A stretch of DNA of 64,000 bases, taken from Progne subis subis. Lineage: Eukaryota > Chordata > Aves > Passeriformes > Hirundinidae. A model generated the notes under the pieces. That model was not told where the DNA came from and searched no databases. It saw nothing but the letters and a program-made list of their open reading frames with translations. The translations under genes and the position numbers were made by a program. Shown piece by piece: positions 34,606 through 47,209 of this stretch (position 1 is its first letter; every line of letters begins with the position of its first letter). The DNA lies in assembly GCA_022316685.1 (NCBI GenBank), contig JAKJHU010000990.1, positions 37,332 through 101,331 on the forward strand. The letters run 5' to 3'.

Positions 34606-37126
34606 GCTCCATGGAGCCCCATTGCCAGGGGTGGCTGCCTTGGGCATGAGCTCAGAGCTGCAGTCAGAGGCCATTGCCTTGGTGCTGGAGAGCAGAGAAA
34701 TGATGAATGGCCCCAGACATCTCCAGTGTGTGTTTGGGGGCCAGGGCAAGTTTTGCGTAGGTGGGGCGGTCACTGCCCCAGCCCCAGCCACTGCAGCCTC
34801 TGATCCAGCCCCAAAGTGGCTGCCAAGCCCCTGGCACCCCAAAAACCCCACCTGTGAGAGGGGCCAGAGCAGGTGAGGCTGTGACACGGCTGTGACACTG
34901 ACACATCCCATGGACCTGGAGCTCACAGCTGAGATGGCACTGGATCCAAGGGCGACTGTGGATCTCTCTCTCCCTCTCTCTTCTCCTGACTTCCTCTTCT
35001 CAAAATCTGGAGATCTGGAAGTTAAAACAGGTTAGAGTTTGCTCAGTCAGTGCATTCTGAAGGATTTACTCTAACTCCATGTTGCTCTAAGATTTCCCAA
35101 GTTTGCAACTAAAAGTTTGTTCTCCACCCTCCTGAGAAGTTTGTTCTTTTCTCCCATGTACCACCTGAGGGGATCGAGGTACCTCAAGTCCCTTTCCAAC
35201 ACCGGCCGAGGGAGCTTGGGGCACAGCAGCAGGAACTGCAGGGCTGAGCCAGGCCTGGCTTGGCTGGAGGAAGCAGAAAGGCCAAGCCCTGAGCCCAGGC
35301 CTGGCACAGCAGGGCCTGTCCCTCACGGGTGCCTCGGGGCTGTTTGTGGGGCAGTGGGATGGGAGGGACAGCAAGGACAAATGTCATCAAACTGCAACCC
35401 CTGCCAGCCTCCTCAGGGAGGGGCCAGGGAGGACCAAAGTGCAGCCCCTGAAAGGAAAGTTCCTTCTGTGGGGCCTCCAGAGGCGCTGCCAGAGCCCAGG
35501 GGACAAAGGCCTGGGTGCCTGTGGCCCTGCCAGCCCTGCCCAGCCCTTGGCCATCTGTCCTGCAGGCTGTGCCCCTGTGCGTGCTGCTCCTGTGCCCTGG
35601 CCGGCTGCACACGCCCCTCTCGCTGTCCCCCCCAGCATTTCTCAGCCCAGCATTTCTGTGCCCTCCCTGGGCTCCCTGCACCCAGCGCTGCCGGCTCCTG
35701 GCACACAGAGCCAGGGCAGGAGCCCACCCTGCCAAGGGCCTTTGCAGCAGGGTGGTGGCTGCCATGGCTTCTGACCTCAGCAGCTGCTCCTGGCATGGTT
35801 CCATGGGAACCCAGCACAGCAACGCTGCTGTGCATTGTCCCTGCTGAGGCTCAGACACTGTCAGGGCACATTCCCTGCCTCTAGGATTTGTGCCCGACCC
35901 AAGAACTGCAGTTGTGTCCCCAGCACTGCTTTCCAACAAAAATGGGAAGGCAAACTGTGCATAGCTCATGGTATTTTACACTGTCTAAAACTCACTAAGT
36001 CATCGGTCTTAGAGGTGAAATCCATTTGGGATTAATGGGATGGAGAAGTAGTGCACCATGAAAAATGGAGCATAGAAATAAATTGAGGAATACATCTTGG
36101 TGTTGTTTTTTTTTTTTTTTTCTTTTCATTTTCATTTCACTTCTGGAAAGTTGTTTCAGTTTTCCAGGAATCTTCTCCACAGTGCTGTCTGCTCTTTTCA
36201 AGAACCTTTCCTGGACAGTGAGGTGCAGCTCCTGTCACAGGATGTGCCACCAACTGCAGCTTCTCTTGGCTTTCCAAACCGTGTGTGCAGCACAACTCTT
36301 GCAGCAAAGCAGGACAAATGTTTGGAGGACTTTACATCTTGGCCATTCCTTTGCTAGTGGACTGGGGAGTTGTGCCATTGGTGAGGTTTTCAGTCCATGA
36401 TAACCATCAGAACAAGCTGCACCTCTCAGAGTAAATGACTGAAAGAATCTGAGATGGAGAAATGCAGGGAGTGACTTGTTGAACCTTGTATATAAGGAGG
36501 GTAATTTTTTCCTAATACTTTCTAATCCCTTCCCTCTGTTTTTGTCCTTCTTAACAAGGCCTTTGCATCCCAGATGTCTCATGAAATGAGAAGCATGAGC
36601 CTGTGGAACTGCATTAAATGAGGGACACTCAGGCTGAAAAAGGAAGCAATTTAGAAGTAATTGTATTAAAGCAAAACCAGTAATTAAGTAGAGACTGATT
36701 TCACTCTCCCAGAACAATGACCATGGGTAAATCCCTTTGGCTCAGCCTGGAGCAGTGACCTTGAGGGGTGTGCCCACTTCAGGGAGAAATCTCCACACTC
36801 TCCCAAGAAGGGAAATGTCAGGAGACACTGCCGTTAAAATTTGGGATGAGGCTTTTCTGGTCTGAAGTGCTGCCCTGTCAGTCAGATGTGCCCAGGCTGT
36901 GCCAGCTCAGCAGCTCTGCAGAAGCTCTCAGTGGTGTCACTTGGTTATTCCTTTCTCTGGGGATTTTACCAGCTCTGCCACAGATTCAGTTCCCTCTCAG
37001 GAGGTTGAACTTTTGGATGGAGGAGTCAGGCTGCTTTCAGCATTATTCACTGCTGAAAGTGAATAAAAAAACCATCATGACTATCCCTCCTTCATTTCCC
37101 ACTGGGGGCTTTGCAAACAGGGCTTT
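34606..37126. other. No recognised gene
   Basis: 2.5 kb of unassigned sequence, including a T run near 36105-36121. GC-rich ORFs between 35117 and 35900 exist on both strands with no domain, and codon pattern alone does not favour either. Confidence 0.4.
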
Positions 37127-37435
37127 GCTGGAGTTGTTTGAGCCCATTGCAGGCAGAGCCCTCTGCTCCAGCAGGAACTGCCTCTCCTGTGCCAGGACCA
37201 GGGCAGATCCCGCTGCAGGAAAAGCCCCAGGCCAGCCCCAAGACAGCGAAGGCCTCGGGCACAAGTGCAGAGTGCCGTGCTGGGAGCTGTGCCAGGGAGA
37301 GCCTGAGGCACCAAAGGCACCTTGGCAGCAGCAGCTGCTTCCAGGCCATGGCCAGAAGCCTCCCTTGGCAAGGCAGCCTGGTGGCCACCACTGCAGAGCT
37401 GCTGCTCCAGGGCTCACTTCTGGATGGGCTCTGAA
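37127..37435 (+). repeat. Low-copy dispersed repeat (copy 2)
   Basis: Near-identical to 10772-11080 in the same orientation; differences are scattered substitutions. It ends at 'gggctctg' where copy 1 continues 'gggctctgcccc'. Confidence 0.8.
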
Positions 37436-38899
37436 TAGCCACTTCTGCTCCAGGAGCCTGACTGGGAAGCAATTGGCCCCAGTGCCTTGGGAACAAAATA
37501 TTAATGACAAAACTTCATCCCAGCAGAGACAAGGCAGGGGCAGAGGAAAGGGGAGAGCCAGGCCCAGGGGCCAGGGCTGCCATGGTGATGGCTGTGAGGT
37601 CACTGCCACTGCAGCAGCCTGGCTGCTCCTCAGCAGACATTCTGGCCAGAAGTGTTGTGAGGTCACCCAGCACATCAGAGAACCCACACAACAGGGATTC
37701 TGTCCTTGGGGAGGGGGTTTCACTATGTCAGGTTGCACCAAGCTCCTGCTCTTGGAGCATTCCTGGGACTGGGGCATCCACTTCTCTGGAAAAATGATTG
37801 CAGTCTTGTGCCACTCTCATTTAAAATATTTCCTCCTTCTAACAAATCCAAATCCACCCTCATTCAGTTAAAAGATATTGACTCTTGTTCTGTCACTAAT
37901 ATTTTGAAGCAAATACCTTTGACCAATGCTTCTATTTTCACTGACCTTGGAGATGACCCAAAAACCTCCCAAGGTGGGGTTTGGAGGCCTCATCACACAA
38001 GCAGCATGTAGAGGATTGTGGCTCTGGGCTCAGTGGTGTGCACACTGAAGAGAGGAGTAGCCAGGGAGGGATTGAAAGTGGTTCCAGAGATGCTGGAATT
38101 TTCTTCTTTGTATAAAACAGCCTGAGAAGGAAATAATGGCATCAAGGGCAGCTGGGGAGGCCCAGACTGGACACCAGGAGAAAGGAATTTCCCTCCCAGG
38201 GCAGGGCTGTGGTACAACACATCCCCTAGAAGGAGTCTGGAGCAGCCCAAGGCTCTGTGTGCCCAGGCAGAGGCAGGCAGGACGCAGAGCTGTCAGCAGA
38301 GGAAGGGGCCAGCGAGGTGGGGCAGCCGGGGGATGACGACAGCCTGCAGGGACAGAGGCACAGGGAAAAGCCCTGACCTTGGGGCTCTCAAGAACTCCTC
38401 CTGCTCCAGGCCCAGGGCCCATCCCAAAGCTGGGGCAGCCAGAAAGCTGTGCCCATTTCTGTTCATTCCTGCTCTGGTGAGGATGGATCCTCAGCCCCTT
38501 GGAGGTCAGTGATGAAATTTGGTACTCCAGAGGCCTCTTCTTTCTTGAGCTCTTCAGTTCAGGAATTCAGGGAGAAAAGCTTGTAAATATTTGTTCAATA
38601 TACCGAACAAGAAAAGCCCATGGGAATAATTGAAGTTTTTAGTTCTTGTGTGGTTAATTAGACAAGTTCAGAAGTTTATTCAAAGGGAATACACTATACT
38701 GAAAACAATGCAGAGATAACTGTTTTCCTGTTTCATTTTCCTGTTTATAGATTGACATCAGCAATGTCCAATTGATATCGACTCCCAGCACCTTCTAATG
38801 CCATCTGAATAGATATGAAAATCAAGACCTTTCATGGCTGACAATCAATCAGACTTTGTTCCCCTCCCCACCATTTCCCTCATGCAACCCCTGGCACTC
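37436..38899. other. No recognised gene; two TGAGGTCAC motifs
   Basis: Nothing codes convincingly. TGAGGTCAC occurs near 37596 and 37661, the same motif as in the promoter-like block at 59464-59545, but without a TATA box. Confidence 0.4.
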
Positions 38900-39475
38900 C
38901 TATGGATCAGGAACAGTGTGGGCAGCAGGAGCAGGGCAGTGATTCTTCCCTTTGCTCTGGACTGGTTGGGCAGCACCTCGAGTGCTGTGTCCAGTTCTGG
39001 GCCCCCCAATTCATTAAGGACATGGAGGGGCTGGAGTGTGTCCAGAGTAGGGCAACAAGGCTGGTGAGGGGTCTGGAACACAAGTCCTGTGAGGAGCGGC
39101 TGAGGGAGCTGGGGTTGTTTATCCTGGAGAAGAGGAGGCTCAGGGGAGACCTCATCACTCTTTACTGACAGGAGGGTGCTGCCAGGTGGGTGTGGTATCT
39201 TTTCCCAGGGAACAGCGACAGGACAAGAGGACATGGCCTTAAGCTGTACATGGGGAGGTTTACGCTGGACATTAGGAAATATTCTTCACAGAATATGTGA
39301 TTCGGCATTGGAATGGGCTGTCCAGGGAGGTGGGTGACTCACTGTCCATGGAAGTGTCTAAGGAATGACTGGATGTGGCACTGAGTGCCATGGTTTGGGT
39401 GACAAGGTGGTGTTGGGTCACAGGTTGGACTTGATGCTCTCCAAGGTCTTTTCCAGCCTGCTTGATTCTCTGATG
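38900..39475 (+). mobile_element. CR1 LINE 3' end (+), the longest in the window
   Basis: Runs from 'gatcaggaacagtgtgggca' through 'gacatggaggggctggagtg', 'ggaacacaagtcctgtgagg' and 'ctgtccagggaggtgg' to 'ttggacttgatg' and 'ttccagcctgcttgattctc'. It is the C-terminal end of the CR1 reverse-transcriptase ORF plus the 3' end. Frame breaks show it is inactive. Confidence 0.85.
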
Positions 39476-40390
39476 ATGGTGACACTGCAGGGCCCTGGGG
39501 AAGCAAGGGGACATTGTGACACTGCAGGGCCTGGTGGCACTAAGAAGACCAGAGTGACACTGTGTACGACATGGCACCATAGAGCCAAGGGGCCATTGTG
39601 ACACTGTGGGGCTAAATGCAAGCAAGGAGCCCATGGTGACAGTCTGGGTCCTGGTGGAACCACAGAGGCCACTGTGACCCTGTGGGGCCTTGCTGAACCA
39701 AGGGGCCATTGTGCCACTGCAGAACCAAGGAGACCCTGCTGAGACCCTGGGCCCAGTGGAATCAAGGGGCCAGTGTTCCATTGCAAGGACTCTTGGAACT
39801 GAGGGAACAATTGTGCCACTGGGGTGCCCCATGGCACCAAGGGTCCCTGGTGACCCTGCAGGATCTTGTATAACCAGGGCTCCATTGTGACACTGCAGCA
39901 CCAGGGAACACATTGTGGCCCTCTGAAGCCTGATGGAACCAAGAGGCCACTGTGACACTGCAGGGCCTTGTGGAACCATGCGGAGCATTGGGACAGAGCA
40001 GGACCTGGTGTCATGATGGGGCAATGTGACACTGCAGGGCCCCATGGAACCAAGGGGCCAGTGCTGCTCCTCAGGGACTCCTGGAATGAAGGAAACATGT
40101 TTGACACTGTGATGCCCCTTGGGACCAAGAGGCCATTGTGATAATGGAATGAAGAAGATCATTGCTGAATTCCCAGATCTCATGGAACCAAGGATGCATT
40201 GTGACACTGCAGCGCCTTGCGGGACCAAGGCACCATTGTGACACTGCAGGGCCCAAGGATCCAAGCGACTTTGTGACACCAAGGTTTCCCATGGAAGTAA
40301 AGGGACATTGTGACACTGGGGGTCATCATGGAATCATGGAGACCATTGTGACACTCTACAGCATCATAGAACTGTGGTGACACCAAATTA
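39476..40390 (+). repeat. Degenerate minisatellite, unit about 36-50 bp
   Basis: GTGACACTGCAGGGCC and variants recur more than 15 times, alternating with 'accaaggggccatt'. The 336-residue reverse-strand ORF here is a product of the repeat. It begins exactly where the CR1 3' end finishes. Confidence 0.85.
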
Positions 40391-40995
40391 TGTGGGATTG
40401 TTGATCTGCTGGAGGGTAGGAGGACTCTGCACAGGGCCCAGGACAGGCTGGATTCAGGGGCCAAATCCAACAATATGAGATTTAACAAGTCCAAGTGCCA
40501 GGTCCTGCACTTTGGCTACTACAACCCCTGCAGCAATTCAGGCTGGGGACAGAGTGGATGGACAGCAGCCAGGGAGAAAGGGACCTGTGGGGACAGATGG
40601 ACAGCAGGCTGGACATGAGCCAGCAGTGTGCCCAGGTGGCCAGGAAGGCCAATGGCTCCTGGCCTGGATCAGGAATGGTGTGGCCAGCAGGAGTGGGGCA
40701 GTGATTCTTCCCCTGTGCTTGGCACTGGATGGGCACCACCTCAAGTGCTGTGTTCAGTTCTGTCCCACCAATTTAAGAAAGACATGGAGGGGCTGGAGAG
40801 TGTCCAGAGAAGGGCAACAAGGCTGGTGAGGGGTCTGGAACACAAGTCCTGTGAGGAGCACCTGAGGGAGCTGGGGATGTTTATCCTGGAGAAGAGGAGG
40901 CCCAGGGGAGAGAAGGCAGTGTCAGGGCACAGGTTGGACTTGATGATGTCCAAGGTCTCTTCCAACCTGGCTGATTCTGTGATTCTCTGAAACCA
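40391..40995 (+). mobile_element. CR1 LINE 3' end (+)
   Basis: Contains the upstream CR1 stretch 'tttaacaagtccaagtgcca' and 'ggtcctgcactttggctac' and the 3' end through 'gattctgtgattctctga'. It leads without a gap into the duplicated olfactory-receptor flank, as at 27175 and 61510. Confidence 0.85.
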
Positions 40996-42023
40996 CCCTT
41001 GCAGCAGTTGCAGGATGAGCCCTGGGCCTCCTCTCCAGAAGCTCCAGCAGCCCAGGTGCCTCAGCTTCTCCTCACAGCCCCAAAGCCCATCCTGTCAGTC
41101 CTGCAGAGCCTCTGCAGCTCCTCCTCCTTGCCCAGAACAGGGAGCCCCACAGCCAGACACAGCAGCCCAGATGTGCCCCCCTGGCCTGTGGTGCCTCTGG
41201 CAAGGGAGCAGCACGAGGCACTGCAGGAGCCTGCAGACAATTCCTGAAGCACTTGGAGGATGATCCTGCTCCCCAAGGGATGTTCCCATGGTAGCAACTC
41301 AGGAACTGAAATGGGGAGTAGGGCCAGAGAGGAAAGGTAAACAGGGCTGTGCTGTTTACACATAAGGGAACTGGGGTAGGCAATAGGAAAGATTTTGCAG
41401 CAGAAAGAGTAAAGAAAGCCAAGATGAAGCAAAGGAAATGCTGAGGGCAGTTTGGGAGTGGCTGCCAGACAGCCCTGGAGCTGAGCAACAACGTCTGCAG
41501 TGGCACAGGAAACTCACAGCTCATGGGAACAAACATTCTGGATGATTTCAGAGGCCACCACAAACCTGAGTGGTTTCCCTGCTGTCCCCCAGCCCTTCCT
41601 CGCCCAGGGGCTGATGGCATTTGTGCTCCCTCAGGTTCATCTCCCCACACCAACACCATGGGGGTGCTCACGCCTGCTCTGGGCAGTGCAAACAGGGGCT
41701 CCTGAGCCAGTGCTGCCGTGTCTGTGCCTGCAAGGATGTGGCACCTGTGTGAGCTGGGGGAGAGGCCAGGGCTGCAGAGGGGGGATGTTGTTGGCAGGTG
41801 CATGAGGACGCTGTGGGACGCTGCCCTGGGGTGTCCAGCGCAGTGGGGATGGATCAGCCCCTGCTCTGCTGCTCCTTCCCATCTCCCCCAGGGACCTTGC
41901 AGAGCCCCAGCCATGCTGTTTGCCCCCAGCCTGCCCACGGCCACCCTGGGGCTGCTCACGGGGCTTTTCTCTGCTGAGCATTGCCCTGGGCATGTTCTGG
42001 AGAGAGCCTGGGCAAGGAGCCTC
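40996..42023 (-). repeat. Segmental duplicate unit C (flank only, no receptor)
   Basis: Matches unit B (61511 onward) in the same orientation and unit A in reverse. Homology stops at 'gcctgggcaaggagcct' (about 42023), where family Y LTR sequence takes over, so the receptor half is absent. Confidence 0.88.
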
Positions 42024-42778
42024 AAGCCCTGTCTTGCAATGCAAGATGTAACCAAAAAAAGTGTTCTATTGCCATATGTTAAAACCAGGAGGGCAGGTTG
42101 TTTATCTCTTCCATGACCCATTCCTCATATCTCTGAGGGGGATCTTCTCTTAATGGCCCAGCTGTACACAAACAAATAGGGAAGTGTTCCTTATCTCTTC
42201 CACGACCCATCCTCCCTCCAGGGAGATATCTTCTGTTAATGGGCCATTGAGTCTCACTGCATGACTGATAAAATTACATCATCCCATTGTGAGATGCTCC
42301 ACCCAGAGGGAGGAGCCAAGCATTCCCAGCTGGATATAATCTGAGATTTAAAGCACCAGAAGCAGCCTGGTTTCCACTGGATTCCCAGAGCAAGACCAGA
42401 CTCATCTACACCACCACTGGACCTTCAGAGGAAAACTACACCCTTCTACAACATCTTTGCTTCAACAAAACCACATCTGTCACTCCAGGAGGACTGCAGC
42501 CACGATTTGATTGGACTTCAAGCAGCACCCTGACTACCCGGGTATCAGGTTGGATTCTGAGTCTTATTTTTTGGGCATTTTTTTGGTGGTGCTTTTCTTT
42601 TACTACTGCACTTTTAGTTTAATTTTCCTACTGAAGGACTGTTATTCCTATTGCCATATCTTTGCTTGAAAGCCCATTAATTTCAAAATTATAATTCAAA
42701 GAGAGGGGGTTTGCATTTCCCATTTCAAGGGAGGCTCCTGCCTTCCATAGCAGACCCCTGTCTTACCAGCCCAAGACA
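42024..42778 (+). mobile_element. LTR-type repeat, family Y (copy 3, with intact right end)
   Basis: Carries the full right part ending CCAAGACA at 42778. Shared with copies 1 and 2 are 'cctcaagccctg', 'gagggggatctt' and 'gagatgctccacccagaggg'. The ending and general layout resemble class III LTRs of birds. No adjoining internal region follows, so it is solo or recombined. Confidence 0.7.
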
Positions 42779-43041
42779 GGGGGAGCTCGGCTCAGATATC
42801 CAGAGGTGTCCCTGGGTTGGGTTTTTTTGGTTGAGGATGTTTGGCAAAGTAAGAACTCCAAAGCTGGGTGGAAAATGCCCCTTGTGGGGACATTAGGGCA
42901 TCCCAGTGGCGGCTGCTGGCAGAGGCAGCCTGGAGGAGCAGAGCCCTGTGTCCCCCTGGAGCCCAGAGTGGGGGAAGCGCTGAAATTTGCAGGACCCTCA
43001 ACAACTTGGAGAGGGGCAGGGGGGACTCCTTGGAGCCCATG
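42779..43041. other. No recognised gene
   Basis: A short unique-looking spacer between the family Y LTR and the class II provirus. Confidence 0.4.
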
Positions 43042-43550
43042 TGTTGGGAAGGATGAAGCCAGAAAGCCCTATAAATATGATTGCTTGGATTCTGAGAATG
43101 TAAAATCTGTAACTGAGATAGGATTGAAAGTAAGTTTTGATGATTAAAATGTCCTAGCTACTAGTTGCCTGAGAAAACAACCCCCTATGTAAGATTCATT
43201 CCACACATGTAACCCCCCCTGAAGTAGCAAGTATCTGTAACCCCATTGGCACAAGCCTGTTACAGCCCACCTCAAGACCCCTTATCAGGGGGCTGTGAGA
43301 GTGGGCGGCGCTTCTGTTCTCTTCTCTCCTTTGTTCCTCTCTCTTGCCTCTTGCATCTTGCTCTTGGAATTTCTTTATCTCTCACTGCCCCCACCTTCCA
43401 AGGCCATGCTACAGCTGCGCCTGGCAGCTCTGAGCAAGGCCTCACACTCTACACAATAAACCTGTTCTTCTGCAACCCAACTTGAGAGCTCTCTCATCTA
43501 CATTCATCTACACCGTCCTGGAGTCCTCAGCAGCAGGAGGGAAGAAGGCA
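43042..43550 (+). mobile_element. 5' LTR of the class II provirus
   Basis: About 509 bp, TGTTGGGAAGG to AAGGCA. CTATAAATATG at the U3 start and AATAAA near 43457 are visible. It is roughly 10 percent different from the 3' LTR (52041-52560) by eye, with several indels. Confidence 0.88.
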
Positions 43551-43564
43551 TTTTTTCTAAAATT

Positions 43565-43582
43565 TGGCGCCCAATGTGGAAG
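43565..43582 (+). other. Primer-binding site of the class II provirus (lysine-tRNA-like)
   Basis: TGGCGCCCAATGTGGAAG, starting 14 bases after the LTR end. The first nine bases fit the tRNA-Lys complement used by many class II retroviruses. Confidence 0.65.
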
Positions 43583-44109
43583 ACGCAGGACCCAGCCTTT
43601 CAAGCTGTGAGAGACTTCATCATGGACGGTATCTAAATTATTACGTGTACTCTAATCAGTGTCGTGAGCACAGCACATTGCTGCTGAGCAGTTTGAGGCT
43701 GCAGCTCTTTAAAGTTGCCGAGGGCAAAACCTTGAGCACGAGAACCGTTACTTCGTAGCAGACACTTCGAGCTCTGAGGAGGTTTTGCCTCGGATCCCTT
43801 GAGCACAGACGGCTGCTGTTGAGCGGCGGCCACTGTGGCTCACGGAGGGACTTTTGCCGTGGTACGTTGCCACGTGCATTGAGCGCAGGTGGGCACTGCT
43901 TTGCACTGCCCGCATTTAGGCACTGAGTGGAGGTTGGAGTCCCCGAGCACGGAAAAGCTGTTCCTGAGCAGCACCTGGACCGTGGCTCTGAGGGGGACCC
44001 CGTGCAGTGTCCTGAGAGCTGACTGGAGTGTCTGGCCAACCCCCACGTCGGATCTCGAGTGAGGACCTGCTTCAGCGACATCGAGGTGAGCTACACTTGT
44101 GTAAACAGT
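43583..44109 (+). other. Untranslated leader with candidate major splice donor
   Basis: 527 bp between primer site and gag. GAG|GTGAGC at 44083-44090 is a strong splice donor in the position expected for making subgenomic env RNA. 'tgagca' and 'gagcac' phrases recur through the leader. Confidence 0.5.
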
Positions 44110-45718
44110 ATGGGTCTGTCTCGTTCTACCCTTGATAGAGATCTCTATAAGAAACTTAAGCATCTTTTACGCTGCAACAACAGTACTTTACCTAAGCAAG
44201 AGTTAAAAGACCTTTTAGAATGGACTCTAGTTAACTTTCCCAGTGCTGACCGTTCAGCTGTCTTTACCAGAGGCTTTTGGGACTCAGTTGGAAATCGACT
44301 CTTTAATGATATTTCACGAAAGAATTTTGCTGTTGCTGAACTTGTACCTGCTTGCAGAGCTCTCGTTGAGCTCTTTGCTGCAAAAAACGCCGCTGCAGCC
44401 ACGGCACCGAGTCCCGCTGGTCCCAGAGATCCCTTCAGTGCGGCCGCGGGTCTGCAGCACAAACCGCCCCCCTCCCCCCCTCCGCGCCATGCGGTTTCAG
44501 CATCCGCGGCCCCGCCGAGCACCGCGGCACCGTCCCCCCCCCCGCATGCCTGCGGCACCCGTCCCCTCAGCCCCAACCCCCACCGGACCCTGCGGCCCCT
44601 CCCACCGGGCCCTCGGTCCCATTCACGGCTGGAATTCCTGTTACCGGTGCTCCCTCCCCTCGCTCCAGTGCGCCGAGCCCCGACCCTGCCTCTGCCCCTG
44701 CGACCCCGCCCACTGAAGACATCCCGGCGGCGCTTCTCGCTGGTGGCACGGCGGCAGCCATGCCCCCTCCTCACCCCGCGGCTCGGGCTGGATCGCCCCC
44801 CCTCCGCAGCGAGGGTCCCTCCACTCCACCACCCACCACATTTGCGGCTGTGGCCGCTGCAGTCGCCAGTCTCCTTCACACCCAAGCTGCGACCCTCCTG
44901 CAGGCAGCACAGGCTCCCATCGCCGCAGCAGAAGCGGCGCTGGCAGTACCATCGCTCTCTCCCGCGCCCGCCGCTGCCTGGCCGCAGCTGCCTTTCAACG
45001 AGCCAGTGGTGCCGGCTGCGGCGCTGCCGCCGCCCGTGCCTGCAATTCCCCTGGCGCACACAGACGCTGAGATGTCCACCATCCCCCCGTGTGTTCTGCC
45101 GCCTGCAGACTGCCCCAGCTCCGCACCGCGGCAGATGCTGCAGCCCGTTCCCGTCCCAGCTCCGCGGCGGGCCCCTGCCCAACTTGCTAGCTACCAGCCG
45201 CTGAGTGCCACAGCACAGACGGCAGATGGCTGTGCGTGCCCCGTCCCTGCTCCACGGCGTGCCCCAGCCAGCCCTCCCATCCCTGCCGCGGCCCCGATGT
45301 GTCCTGTGTCCGCAGATTTCTTTGCGCTTCCTCCCGCGGCCCCGCCGCCTCCCGTGCCCCCAATGCGAGCAGCCATCACGACACCTCCCCACCCCGAGGC
45401 TGTGCACCCCGCGCATGCGCAATTCGCGCCAACCCGCCAAGCCGCATCACCGACTTTGATACAGCCTCTCGGTTCCCGCACGCCCCATGCAGAGGCCTGC
45501 GCCCAGCCAAATCTTGTTACAGTGCCATCGCAAATAGTCCACACTGCCGCGCGTGCTGCACAGCCCCCGACACAACAGCCATCAGCAGCTTCTGCAGAAC
45601 TACAGCTTCCAGCCGCCCTTCATTCACCTGCGACTCTGCATGCAGCACAACAGCAACATGATTCTACAGTGGCTTATATGTATCCTTCCGCTCCTCTTCC
45701 ACCCCCCTCCCCACCCCG

Positions 45719-45753
<35 letters not shown>
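45719..45753 (+). repeat. Poly(C) run of 35 within gag
   Basis: An uninterrupted homopolymer coding for proline; the gag reading frame changes exactly across it. Prone to slippage in evolution and in sequencing. Confidence 0.95.
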
Positions 45754-45754
<1 letters not shown>

Positions 45755-47202
45755 AACCTCCATGCTACAGTAACAGCTTCGTGCCTGCCCAATCCTCCCG
45801 CAGCTCCAAGCTCTTCTCACATGTCTTCACTGACAGGCTCTGTGCCTCCTGCGTTCCTGCCTGTGCCTCCTGCATTCCTGCCTGTGCCTCCTGCATCCCT
45901 GCCTCTGCCACTGCATCTTGCATCGTGCCCAAGCATGACTGGACCACAGCTTCACACACAAACCATGCAACGAGAAGGGCGAGGATGGAATGTAGCAGCC
46001 AATCTAACAAATACAGGACAGACAGAGAACTGTTTTGCCCTTGCAGGCAGCTCTCTCAAAGCTGAACATCCACCACCACCAGTCCCGATTTTGGAAGGTC
46101 CACAGAAATGTTCTGATGACCTTCAACTGACAGATCGGCATGAAGTCACACGCGAAATTTGCAAAGAAGAAACTCTAAATCCTCTAGCCATGCCTGTGAT
46201 ATTCAGCCAGCAAGCCGGAGGTCCCAGAACATGGACAGCGATCCCATCTCACGAAATAAAAGAATTAAGAAAAGCGATAAAAGACAGTGGCATCTGTTCT
46301 CCATACTTCAAACAACTGCTAAAAAGCACCCTGGAAGGACATACACTTACACCAAATGACTGCAAAAACCTTGCTGCTGTGATTCTCACAGATTCTCAAT
46401 ATATGCTGTGGGAATTCAAATGGAGAAGGTTGCTCACAAACGTACTGCAGATGTACAGACAAAGTACTGATGTGGACCTTCGCACCCTTACTATGTCAAA
46501 GTTAACTGGTGACCCTCCTGATGACCAGAATGATAATCAAGTGAACTTACCCAAAATAGCATTAGACGACATCAAAAAGATGGCTCGTAGAGCCTTTGTA
46601 CAAATTCAGCCTGCAGGAAGTTTTGAAAAAGCCTACAACTTAATCAGTCAAGATTCATTTACCTCTTTTGCAGATCGAGTGATTCAAGCAGCAGAAAGAC
46701 AATGCGGTGATGACATAGCTCGCCCAATCATGATACGGGACATCATTGAAAATAATGCAAACCCAGAATGTAAAAGAGCAATCAAAGCCCTGGGAAAGGA
46801 GAGACCCACAGTGCCTGAAATGATTGATGCCTGTAAACAAATAGGGAGCCCACAGCATGTCGCAACGATTCAAGCAAATGAACTTGGAAAAACTATTGGA
46901 GAAAAAATTGAAAGGGCTCTCACAGTACAAGCAGCACAAGCTGAAACACGAGACCAGAAACTTACTGAAATCTTAACCGCCCTGCATCTAAGCTCACAAC
47001 AAGAAGACAACACTGTTATGCAAGCTGCTGTGACTTCAGGTCCTTGCTACTTCTGCAAGCGACCTGGACATATCATGAAGAACTGCCCAAACATCAAAAG
47101 AGGTGTGCAGGCACCAGATCACAGCTCCACCTGTAAAAAGGGAAAGCCTCCTGCCTGGCAGTGCCCAGCCAGACAGGACATGAGCAGAAAATACCCCAAT
47201 CA

Positions 47203-47209
47203 AAAAAAC
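47203..47209 (+). promoter_or_regulatory. Candidate -1 ribosomal frameshift site, gag to pro (AAAAAAC)
   Basis: A AAA AAC lies in the correct register of the gag frame (codons at 47204 and 47207), and pro lies in the -1 frame. This is the classic betaretroviral gag-pro slippery heptamer. No downstream pseudoknot was modelled. Confidence 0.65.

Noticed and set aside
35117..35900. 255- and 261-residue ORFs on opposite strands as a gene
   Set aside because: GC-rich region without domains, splice support or a matching copy elsewhere in the window.
39272..40282. 336-residue reverse-strand ORF
   Set aside because: Arises from minisatellite units and the CR1 end; no conserved domain.
44145..45440. 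431-residue reverse-strand ORF in the gag region
   Set aside because: It is the shadow of the C-rich gag linker on the opposite strand.
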